From Ancylobacter rudongensis (GTDB taxonomy: Bacteria > Pseudomonadota > Alphaproteobacteria > Rhizobiales > Xanthobacteraceae), in the NCBI RefSeq assembly GCF_900100155.1, contig NZ_FMTP01000001.1, positions 434,001-498,000 of the forward strand: a stretch of 64,000 bases of DNA, in the 5' to 3' direction. The notes below the pieces were generated by a model that was given only the letters and a program-made list of their open reading frames with translations, had not been told where the DNA came from and ran no database searches. The position numbers and the translations under genes were made by a program. Of the stretch, positions 8,541-16,398 are shown piece by piece. Position 1 is the first letter of the stretch. Every line of letters starts with the position of its first letter.

Positions 8541-9695
8541 ATGAATTCGCATGTGAAGACCGAACTGGCGCCGATTCCTTTCGTCGACATCGCGGCGCAG
8601 CGGGCCCGGCTCGGCACCCGTATCGACGACGCGGTGGCGCGGGTTCTCAACCATTGCCGATTCATCAACGGCCCTGAAGTGACGGAGTTCGAGCAGCAGC
8701 TCGCCCGCTTCGCCGGGGCCAAGCATGCGGTGGCGTGCTCCAGCGGCACGGATGCGCTGGCCATGATCTTGATGGCCTGGGGAATCAAGGCCGGCGACGC
8801 GGTGTTCTGCCCGGCCTTCACCTTCTGCGCCACCGCCGAGGTGGTGCCATGGGTCGGCGCGACCCCGGTCTTCGTCGACATTCTCGAAGACACCTTCAAC
8901 ATGGACCCGGCGAGTCTTGAAGCCGCCATCGAGGTGGCCAAGCGCGAGGGACTTACGCCGAAGGTCGTGGTTCCGGTCGATCTTTTCGGCCAGCCGGCCG
9001 ACATGGACGCCATTGAGGCCATCGCCAATGCGTATGGCCTCAAGGTGCTGTGCGACACTGCGCAGGGTTTTGGCGCCACCTGGAACGGCCGGCGCACCGG
9101 CTCCTTCGGCGCCGCCACCGCCACCAGCTTCTTCCCCGCCAAGCCGCTGGGCTGCTATGGCGACGGCGGTGCGGTGCTGACCGATGACGACGCTCTCGTT
9201 CCTGTGCTGAAGAGCGTGCGCGAGCACGGCCAGGGCGTCGACAAATATGAGAATGTCCGCCTCGGCATGACCGGCCGGCTCGACACCATCCAGGCGGCGG
9301 TGCTGCTGGAGAAGCTGGCGATCTTCGAGGACGAGATCGCCGCCCGCCAGCGCGTCGCCGAGCGCTACAGCGCGGCTCTGGCCGATATCTGTGCGGTGCC
9401 GGCGGTGGATCCGCGCGCCACCTCGGTCTGGGCCCAGTACACCATCCGGCTGCCGCACGGCGTGCGCGACGGGCTGGCGGCGGCGCTGCAGAAGGAGGGC
9501 GTGCCGACGGCCGTTTATTATCGCCTGCCGATGCACCATCAGCCCGCCTATGCGCAGTTCCCCATTGCTGGAAATGGCCTGCCGGTGTGCGAGAAGCTGG
9601 CGGGCGAGGTGATCAGCCTGCCGATGCACCCCTATCTCGATGAGGCCGCACAGGACCGCGTCATTGCGGCGGTGCGCCGCGCGCTCGGCGCCTGA
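8541..9695 (+). CDS. DegT/DnrJ/EryC1 family PLP-dependent sugar aminotransferase
   Basis: A 384-residue fold-type I aminotransferase that transfers an amino group, usually from glutamate, to a keto group on a nucleotide sugar. Features: GPEVTEFE near the N-terminus, CSSGTDAL (residues 67-74) for phosphate binding, D172 and Q175 of LCDTAQGFGA, and the Schiff-base lysine K201 in TSFFPAKPLGCYGDGG. It is most like WbpE/PerA-type enzymes by these motifs. It starts 11 bases after the Gfo/Idh gene, with GAGAGGAAG as ribosome binding site, so the two are almost certainly co-transcribed and sequential in one pathway. murJ follows on the same strand, which fits an envelope glycan role. Confidence 0.92.
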   Translation: MNSHVKTELAPIPFVDIAAQRARLGTRIDDAVARVLNHCRFINGPEVTEFEQQLARFAGAKHAVACSSGTDALAMILMAWGIKAGDAVFCPAFTFCATAEVVPWVGATPVFVDILEDTFNMDPASLEAAIEVAKREGLTPKVVVPVDLFGQPADMDAIEAIANAYGLKVLCDTAQGFGATWNGRRTGSFGAATATSFFPAKPLGCYGDGGAVLTDDDALVPVLKSVREHGQGVDKYENVRLGMTGRLDTIQAAVLLEKLAIFEDEIAARQRVAERYSAALADICAVPAVDPRATSVWAQYTIRLPHGVRDGLAAALQKEGVPTAVYYRLPMHHQPAYAQFPIAGNGLPVCEKLAGEVISLPMHPYLDEAAQDRVIAAVRRALGA

Positions 9696-9792
9696 CGTCC
9701 GGCGGGACTGGCGAGAAGAGGGCGGGACGGCTAGCTTTCCGCCCGCCTTCGTTTCCGGCTTCCGGCAGCCTCAACCCTTCCGTCGGCACCCC

Positions 9793-11343
9793 ATGATTCG
9801 CAGCATCTTCACCGTCGGCGGCTGGACGCTTCTCTCGCGGCTGACGGGGTTTGTCCGCGACATCGTCATGGCGGCCGTCATCGGCGCCGGGCCGCTGGCG
9901 GATGCGTTCTACATTGCCTTCCGCCTGCCCAACCATTTCCGTTCCATCTTTGCGGAAGGGGCCTTCAACACCGCCTTCATCCCGGCCTATGCGCGGGTGA
10001 AGACGGTGGAAGGCGACGCTCCGGCGCGGAAATTCGCCGATGGCATCCTGACCGGCGTTGTGCTGGTGCAACTGCTCCTACTCGCCGTCGCGCTGCTTGC
10101 CACCGACTGGGTGGTGGCGACGCTGGCGCCGGGACTTTCGGACGATCCCGAGCGCTTCGCCCTGACGGTGGATTTCACCCGCATCACTTTCCCCTATCTC
10201 GGACTGATCGCGGTGGTGACGCTGGTCGGCGGGGTGCTCAACGCCAATGACCGCTTCTGGGCGGCAGCCGCCGCCTCGATCCTGCTCAATGTCGCGATGG
10301 TCGGCACGCTGAGCCTGGCCGGACTGTTTCCCACCGCCGGTCATGCGGCTTCGTGGGGCGTGCTGATCTCCGGCTTCCTGCAACTCGGATTGCTGGTGTT
10401 CGACGCCGAGCGCCATGGCCTTGGCCTGCGCTTCGGCCGGCCGAGGCTCGATCCCGAGACCCGTGCCTTCCTGATCGCGCTTGGCCCAGCGATCATCGGC
10501 TCGGCCGGCGTGCAGCTGGCGCTGTTCGCCGATACCATCATCGCCTCCTTTCTGCCGGAAGGCGCGGTGGCGGCGCTGTTCTATGCCGACCGCATCAACC
10601 AGTTGCCGATCGGCGTCGTCGGCATTGCGGCGGGCATTGTGCTGCTGCCGGAGATGTCGCGGCGGATCGCCGCCAATGACCTCGATGGGGCGCGCTTTTC
10701 CCAGGCGCGGGCGATCGAGCTGACGCTGCTGCTGGTGCTGCCCTTTCTCGCGGCCGCCTTGACGATCCCCGAGATCATCATGCGCGGCCTGTTCATGCGC
10801 GGCGCCTTTACCGCCGAGGCGGCGGCGTCGGCCGGAGCGACGCTGGCGGCCTATGGCATCGGCCTCGCCCCGTTCGTGGTGGTGCGGGCCTTCATGGCGC
10901 CGTTCTATGCCCGGGGCGATACGCGCACCCCGGTGATGGCAACGCTCGGCGCCGCACTGGTCAATATCGGCCTGAAGATCCTGCTAATGGATACGCTCGC
11001 ACAGGTCGGTCTCGCCTTCGCCACCTCGATCGGCGGCTGGATCACCGTGCTGGTGCTGGCCTTCCTCGCCCATCGTCGCGGCTATGAGTGCGGCGACGTG
11101 CAAATGTGGCGCAGCCTGCCCCGTCTCGTGCTGATCGGCGCTGTCCTTGCCGCGACCCTGTTCGCCACGGCGCGGTTCGCCGGGCCGTCTCTGGCCGGCT
11201 TCGTCCATGGCGGCGACGAGGCCTTGCTGGCATTGTGCGTCGCGGCAGGAGGTGCCGTCTATGCGGGCCTGGTGCTGGCACTGTTCGGGCGGCGCTACCT
11301 CAGGGGTCTGCTGCGCGGGCGATCCCCGGCGGTGACGAACTGA
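9793..11343 (+). CDS. murJ: Lipid II flippase MurJ
   Basis: A 516-residue polytopic membrane protein of the MVF/MOP superfamily that translocates lipid II across the inner membrane for peptidoglycan synthesis. The N-terminus (MIRSIFTVGGWTLLSRLTGF then VRDIVMAAVIGAG) and RLPNHFRSIFAEGAFNTAF are classical MurJ sequences, including the conserved charged residues in the first helices. Hydrophobic segments occur throughout, consistent with 14 helices, and the length is typical. The start at 9793 is set by this conserved N-terminus; upstream open frame is spurious. It is expected to be essential. Confidence 0.97.
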   Translation: MIRSIFTVGGWTLLSRLTGFVRDIVMAAVIGAGPLADAFYIAFRLPNHFRSIFAEGAFNTAFIPAYARVKTVEGDAPARKFADGILTGVVLVQLLLLAVALLATDWVVATLAPGLSDDPERFALTVDFTRITFPYLGLIAVVTLVGGVLNANDRFWAAAAASILLNVAMVGTLSLAGLFPTAGHAASWGVLISGFLQLGLLVFDAERHGLGLRFGRPRLDPETRAFLIALGPAIIGSAGVQLALFADTIIASFLPEGAVAALFYADRINQLPIGVVGIAAGIVLLPEMSRRIAANDLDGARFSQARAIELTLLLVLPFLAAALTIPEIIMRGLFMRGAFTAEAAASAGATLAAYGIGLAPFVVVRAFMAPFYARGDTRTPVMATLGAALVNIGLKILLMDTLAQVGLAFATSIGGWITVLVLAFLAHRRGYECGDVQMWRSLPRLVLIGAVLAATLFATARFAGPSLAGFVHGGDEALLALCVAAGGAVYAGLVLALFGRRYLRGLLRGRSPAVTN

Positions 11344-11479
11344 CGATTTATTGCTTACGCGGTGCAGCATAATTGTGGTAGTTCGCACCGGCGTCTCGGG
11401 CTCCGGGCGGGGGTGGCCGATGAAACGCGATCTCGGGACAGGGTCCCGAAATACCCGAAGAGCCTTCTCGGAGACGCCT

Positions 11480-12727
11480 ATGATGACCGCGCTGCCGCGC
11501 CTTTCCCTCGCTGCACTTTCTCTTGCCACTCTGGCGCTGGCGGGTTGCTCCGAGCCGAACCAGGGACAGCAGGCGGCGCCGCCTCCGCCGACCGTGACGG
11601 TCGCCCATCCGACCACACGCACCATCACCGATTACGACGAATATGTCGGCCGCTTCGCCGCCGTCGATCTGGTGAACGTCTACGCCCGCGTCTCTGGCTA
11701 TCTCGAAAAGGTGTCTTTCACCGACGGTCAGGTGGTGAAACAGGGCGACCTGCTGTTCACCATCGACAAGCGTCCGTTCCAGGTGGCGCATGATCAGGCG
11801 CAGGCCAATCTGGAGCGGGCCCAGGCTCAGCTCGATTTCGCCCAGTCGGACCTGCAGCGCGCCCAGACCCTGATCGACGACAAGACCTCCAACGCCATCT
11901 CCAAGCAGGCCTATGACCAGCGGCTGCAGAGCGAGCGCACGGCGCGTGCCGACGTAGCGGCCGCGCAGGCGGCGATGCAGGCGGCGCAGCTCGACCTCGA
12001 TTTCACCGACCTCAAGGCGCCTGTGACGGGCCGGATCGGCGATCGTAAGGTCTCGGTCGGCAACCTTGTCACCGGTGGTTCGGGCGGCACCAATACCAAT
12101 ACGCTGCTGGCCACCATCGTCTCGCTCGATCCGATCTATTTCGAGTTCACCTATGACGAGGCCTCCTATCTGCGCTACCAGCGCATGTCGAAGGACATGG
12201 GTGACAAGGGGCTGTCGATCCCGGTCAAGCTGGGTCTGATCGACGAGAAGGGCTTCACCCACGAGGGCAAGCTCGACTTCGTCGACAACCGCATCAGCGA
12301 GGACACCGGCACGATCCGCGGTCGCGCGACCTTCGCCAATCCCGACGCGACGTTCACGCCCGGCATGTTCGGCCGGATCGAGGTGCCGTCCTCGGCCCCG
12401 CACGAGGCGCTTCTGGTGCCGGATGTGGCCATCGGCACCGAGCAGACCCGCAAATTCGTCTATGTGCTGCAGCCGGGCGACCAGCCGCAGGCGCCGCAGA
12501 TGAAATATGTCACGCTTGGCCGCGCCTATGACGGCCAGCGCGTCGTCACCAGCGGCATCGGCAAGGATGACCTCGTCGTGGTCAACGGGCTGATGCGCAT
12601 CCGCCCCGGTGCGAAGGTGGTTGGCAAGCTGGAGGCGGCGCCGGCGACCCCGGCTCCGGGTGATGGAACCGCCGCGGGCGCTGGCGAGGCGCCTGCAAAG
12701 GCTTCCGCCACCCCGCCCGCGAACTGA
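11480..12727 (+). CDS. RND efflux periplasmic adaptor lipoprotein (MFP subunit)
   Basis: A 415-residue membrane fusion protein linking an RND pump to an outer-membrane channel. A lipoprotein signal peptide ends in the lipobox LALAGC with C23 as the lipidated residue. A biotinyl-lipoyl-like hairpin (VNVYARVSGYLEKVSFTDGQ and TDLKAPVTGRIG) surrounds an alpha-helical coiled-coil hairpin rich in Gln/Ala (about residues 95-170). Beta-barrel and membrane-proximal domains follow, then a Pro/Ala-rich tail. Two adjacent ATG codons (11480, 11483) follow GGAG; the first is used here. The pump gene follows 16 bases later. The regulator and outer-membrane factor are not adjacent. Confidence 0.93.
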   Translation: MMTALPRLSLAALSLATLALAGCSEPNQGQQAAPPPPTVTVAHPTTRTITDYDEYVGRFAAVDLVNVYARVSGYLEKVSFTDGQVVKQGDLLFTIDKRPFQVAHDQAQANLERAQAQLDFAQSDLQRAQTLIDDKTSNAISKQAYDQRLQSERTARADVAAAQAAMQAAQLDLDFTDLKAPVTGRIGDRKVSVGNLVTGGSGGTNTNTLLATIVSLDPIYFEFTYDEASYLRYQRMSKDMGDKGLSIPVKLGLIDEKGFTHEGKLDFVDNRISEDTGTIRGRATFANPDATFTPGMFGRIEVPSSAPHEALLVPDVAIGTEQTRKFVYVLQPGDQPQAPQMKYVTLGRAYDGQRVVTSGIGKDDLVVVNGLMRIRPGAKVVGKLEAAPATPAPGDGTAAGAGEAPAKASATPPAN

Positions 12728-12743
12728 GCGCGGAGGCGGTCCC

Positions 12744-15700
12744 ATGCGTTTCTCACACTTCTTCATCGATCGCCCGATCTTCGCCTCGGTGGTTTCCATC
12801 GTGGTGATGATCCTGGGCGCCGTCGCCTTCGTCGCCCTGCCCGTGGCGCAGTATCCCGACATCGCGCCGCCCGTGGTCAATGTCAGCGGCCAATATCCGG
12901 GCGCCAGCGCGGAAACCGTGGCCGACACGGTGGTCGCGCCGATCGAGCAGCAGATCAACGGCGTCGAGGGGATGCTCTACATCTCCTCCAACTCGACGGC
13001 GGACGGCCGCTTTTCCATCGCCGTGACCTTCGACATCGGCACTGATCTCGATATCGCGCAGGTGCAGGTGCAGAACCGGGTCGCTACCGCGACGCCGCGC
13101 CTGCCGCAGGACGTGCAGCAGATCGGCGTCACCGTCGCCAAATCATCGCCCGACATCCTGATGGTGGTGAGCCTGTTCTCGCCGGACGATTCGCGCGACT
13201 CGCTGTTCATCTCGAACTACGCCAACCTGCAGATCAAGGATCAGCTGCAGCGGGTGCCGGGCGTCGGCTCGATCACCGTGTTCGGATCGCGCGACTATGC
13301 GATGCAGGTCTGGCTCGACCCGCTGAAGCTGCAGGCGCTGAACCTGACGGCCGGCGACGTGACCGCCGCCCTGCAGGCGCAGAATCTCCAGGTGGCCTCG
13401 GGCGTGCTGAACGCGCCGCCCGTGCCGAACCAGATGGGCTTCCAGGTGGCGGTGCGGACCCTCGGGCGGCTGTCGACACCGGAAGAGTTCGGCAACATCG
13501 TGGTCCGCGAAACCGGCAACGCCGTGGTGCGTCTGCGCGATGTCGCGCGGATCGACATCGAGGCGCAGGACAATTCCTCGATCTCCTATTTCGACTCCAA
13601 GCCCTCGGTCGCGCTCGGCATCTTCCAGCTGCCGGGCTCGAATGCGCTCGCCACCGGCGAGGCGATCGAGGCGGCGATCAAGGAGATTTCCAAGGGTTTC
13701 CCGCCCGGCGTGACCTATTCCACCGCCTACAACCCGACGCAGTTCATCGCTGAATCGGTCCGCGCGGTGGAGCACACCATCATGGAGGCCATCGTCCTGG
13801 TGGTGATCGTGGTGGTGCTGTTCCTGCAGAGCTGGCGGGCAGCGATCATTCCGATCCTGGCGATCCCCGTCTCGCTGATCGGCACCTTCTTCATCATGAG
13901 CCTGTTCGGCTTCTCGCTGAACAACCTGTCTCTGTTCGGCCTCGTTCTGGCGATCGGCATCGTGGTCGACGACGCCATCGTCGTGGTGGAGAGCGTGGAG
14001 CACAACATCTCCACCGGCCTCAGCCCACGCGATGCCGCCTACAAGACCATGGACGAAGTCGGCGGGGCGCTGGTGGCGATTTCGCTGGTGCTGGCCTCGG
14101 TGTTCATCCCGTCGGCCTTCATCACCGGCATTTCCGGCGAGTTCTACCGCCAGTTCGCCCTGACCATCGCCGGCTCGACACTGATTTCGCTGCTGGTATC
14201 GCTGACCCTCTCGCCGGCGATGTGCGCGCTGCTGCTGAAGCCGCATAAGGGCGCCGACCACAAGCCGGCCTGGTATGCGCGGCCCTTCACCGGCTTCTTC
14301 CATTATTTCAATAAGGGCTTTGATGGCGTCTCACGCGGCTATGGCTGGCTCACCAGCAAGCTGGTGCGCGTCGCCGTCGTGGTGCTGCTGGTCTATATCG
14401 CCATTCTCGCCGGCGGCTTCCAGCTGTTCCGCACCACGCCGCAGGGCTTCATCCCGGCGCAGGACCGTGGCTATCTCATCGTCGCAGCGCAGCTGCCCGG
14501 CGGCGCCGCGCTGGCGCGTACCAATGCGGTGATGACCAAGGCCGCTCAGGAGGTTTTGGCGACCCCCGGCGTGGCGCATGTGGTCAACATCGTCGGCTTT
14601 TCCGGCGCGACCTTCACCAACGCCCCCAATGCCGGCGCCATGTTTGTCATCCTCGGCCCGGCGGCCGAGCGGGCCGAACACCCCGGGCAATCTGCCGCCG
14701 CCATCCAGGGCACGCTGTTCGGCAAGCTGGCCTCGGTGGAAGAGGCCCAGATGATCGTCGTCATGCCGCCTCCCGTGTCGGGCATCGGCAATGCCGGCGG
14801 CTACCGCATGATGATCGAGGATCGGGGCGGGCGTGGCTATGAGGCGCTGCAAGGCGCGGTCTACGCCATGATGGGCGCGGCCAACCAGACGCCCGGCCTC
14901 AAGCAGGTCTATTCGCTGTTCGAGACCTCGACGCCGCAGCTTTTCCTCGACATCGACCGCACCAAGGCACAGTTGCTCGGCGTCAACATCGCCGACGTGT
15001 TCTCGACGCTGCAGACCTATATCGGCTCGTCCTATGTGAACGACTTCAATCTGTTCGGCCGTACCTACCGCGTGCAGGCTCAGGCCGACGCGCCGTACCG
15101 CCTAACCTCGGACGACCTGCTGCGCCTGCGGGTGAAGAATGCGGAGGGGCAGCTCGTGCCGCTCGGCTCCTTCACCACGGTGAAGGACATATCCGGCCCC
15201 TACCGCGTGCCGCGCTACAATCTCTACCCGGCGGCGGAGCTCGACGGCGACACCATGCCGGGCACGTCGCAGGGCCAGGCGATCCAGAAGATGCAGGAGA
15301 TCGCCGCCCAGACGCTGCCGGACGGCTTCGCCTATGAGTGGACGACGCTGGCCTATCAGCAGGTGAGGGCGGGCAATACCGCCATCTTCGCCTTCGCGCT
15401 GGGCGTGGTGTTCGTGTTCCTCGTGCTGGCGGCGCAGTATGAAAGCCTGACCCTGCCGCTGGCGGTCATCCTCATCGTCCCCATGTGCCTGATCGCGGCG
15501 GTGGTGGGCATCCAGATACGGGGACAGGACAACAACATCCTCAGCCAGGTCGGCTTCATCGTCCTCATCGGTCTGGCGGCGAAGAACGCGATTCTGATCG
15601 TCGAGTTCGCCAAGCAATTGGAGGATCGTGGGGAAAACCGCTTCGTGGCCGCCACCGAGGCCGCCAAGCTGCGCCTGCGGCCGATCATCATGACCTCGCT

Positions 15701-15917
15701 CGCCTTCATCTTCGGCGTCGTGCCGCTGGTCATCGCCACCGGCGCTGGCGCCGAACTGCGGCAGGCGCTGGGCACGGCGGTGTTCTCGGGCATGATCGGC
15801 GTGACCTTCTTCGGCTTGCTGTTTACCCCGACCTTCTATGTGGTCTGCCGCTGGATCGCCGGTTTTGGCGAGCGGCGCCGCGGCCGCAAGCAGGAAGCCG
15901 CCCCCGCGCCGCACTGA
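12744..15917 (+). CDS. RND multidrug efflux transporter permease (HAE-1/AcrB family)
   Basis: A 1057-residue inner-membrane proton/drug antiporter, standard length for AcrB/MexB/MexF-type pumps. It opens with the canonical FSHFFIDRPIFASVVS. TM4 carries the proton-relay aspartate pair D409/D410 (IGIVVDDAIVVVES). Two large periplasmic loops and about twelve hydrophobic helices are evident, and the C-terminus ends shortly after the last helix (FGLLFTPTFYVVCRWIA). The ribosome binding site is GGAGGCGG. It forms an operon with the preceding adaptor and needs a TolC-like channel encoded elsewhere. Substrates cannot be told from the sequence; a hydrophobic-compound or antibiotic exporter is the usual role. 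Confidence 0.95.
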   Translation: MRFSHFFIDRPIFASVVSIVVMILGAVAFVALPVAQYPDIAPPVVNVSGQYPGASAETVADTVVAPIEQQINGVEGMLYISSNSTADGRFSIAVTFDIGTDLDIAQVQVQNRVATATPRLPQDVQQIGVTVAKSSPDILMVVSLFSPDDSRDSLFISNYANLQIKDQLQRVPGVGSITVFGSRDYAMQVWLDPLKLQALNLTAGDVTAALQAQNLQVASGVLNAPPVPNQMGFQVAVRTLGRLSTPEEFGNIVVRETGNAVVRLRDVARIDIEAQDNSSISYFDSKPSVALGIFQLPGSNALATGEAIEAAIKEISKGFPPGVTYSTAYNPTQFIAESVRAVEHTIMEAIVLVVIVVVLFLQSWRAAIIPILAIPVSLIGTFFIMSLFGFSLNNLSLFGLVLAIGIVVDDAIVVVESVEHNISTGLSPRDAAYKTMDEVGGALVAISLVLASVFIPSAFITGISGEFYRQFALTIAGSTLISLLVSLTLSPAMCALLLKPHKGADHKPAWYARPFTGFFHYFNKGFDGVSRGYGWLTSKLVRVAVVVLLVYIAILAGGFQLFRTTPQGFIPAQDRGYLIVAAQLPGGAALARTNAVMTKAAQEVLATPGVAHVVNIVGFSGATFTNAPNAGAMFVILGPAAERAEHPGQSAAAIQGTLFGKLASVEEAQMIVVMPPPVSGIGNAGGYRMMIEDRGGRGYEALQGAVYAMMGAANQTPGLKQVYSLFETSTPQLFLDIDRTKAQLLGVNIADVFSTLQTYIGSSYVNDFNLFGRTYRVQAQADAPYRLTSDDLLRLRVKNAEGQLVPLGSFTTVKDISGPYRVPRYNLYPAAELDGDTMPGTSQGQAIQKMQEIAAQTLPDGFAYEWTTLAYQQVRAGNTAIFAFALGVVFVFLVLAAQYESLTLPLAVILIVPMCLIAAVVGIQIRGQDNNILSQVGFIVLIGLAAKNAILIVEFAKQLEDRGENRFVAATEAAKLRLRPIIMTSLAFIFGVVPLVIATGAGAELRQALGTAVFSGMIGVTFFGLLFTPTFYVVCRWIAGFGERRRGRKQEAAPAPH

Positions 15918-15949
15918 ACGCGGCTCTCGCAGCCTCGTTCCCAATCCTC

Positions 15950-15985
15950 AAAGCCCCGTCGCTCCTGCTGAGCGGCGGGGCTTTT
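15950..15985 (+). terminator. Intrinsic terminator after RND pump operon
   Basis: AAAGCCCCG (15950-15958) pairs with CGGGGCTTT, with an inner CGCT/AGCG extension, and is followed by TTTTCTTTG. It lies 33 bases after the pump stop codon. Confidence 0.85.
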
Positions 15986-16337
15986 CTTTGCTCGTGCCTA
16001 TGACGGGCACTGAGCAAGTCGGCCGATCCGAAGACTGATCGGTGTCGCAGTCCGGCGCACAGGGGCGCTGTCATCGGATGTGCTGGCGGGCCGCCTTGCT
16101 GGACTTTGGGGACGGGTAGCGTCACCCACCATGCCGAGGCTGACGAGCTTGCTGTCCGCCGCCCGGCCTCGCGACCGGGGCTGGCATGTTGCGCGGGCTA
16201 TCCCCCCGAAGTGTCCGGCCTATGCACCATGCGTCTGCGGCTCGGTGGGCGCTCGCCTCAGCTCAGACCCGGAGAGCGTGCCCCTGCTAGCGAGAGCCGG
16301 CAATCGCAGCTACCCGATTCCAGAAGGGGCCTTGAGC
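15986..16337. other. Intergenic region, no gene supported
   Basis: About 350 bases between the terminator of the RND operon and the terminator of the giant minus-strand gene. Open frames here have no ribosome binding sites or protein-like composition. I looked for RNase P RNA, 4.5S RNA, tmRNA and riboswitch signatures and recognised none. Confidence 0.45.
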
Positions 16338-16367
16338 CAAAAGAAACCCCCCGCACGGGGCGGGGGC
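16338..16367 (-). terminator. Intrinsic terminator of the giant GPR-like gene
   Basis: Read on the minus strand: CCCCCGC-CCCGT-GCGGGGG stem-loop followed by GTTTCTTTTGG. It lies about 30 bases downstream of the stop codon at 16399. Confidence 0.8.
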
Positions 16368-16398
16368 TCTCATCAGGCGTGGTCGGCCTAGGGCTGCG

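Noticed and set aside
13143..14303. 386-codon frame antisense to the RND pump
   Set aside because: Composition dominated by His/Arg/Gln/Asp; the pump on the plus strand is unambiguous.
15986..16337. Structured RNA gene (RNase P RNA, 4.5S RNA or tmRNA) in a gene-free stretch
   Set aside because: None of the conserved core sequences of these RNAs could be found on either strand.
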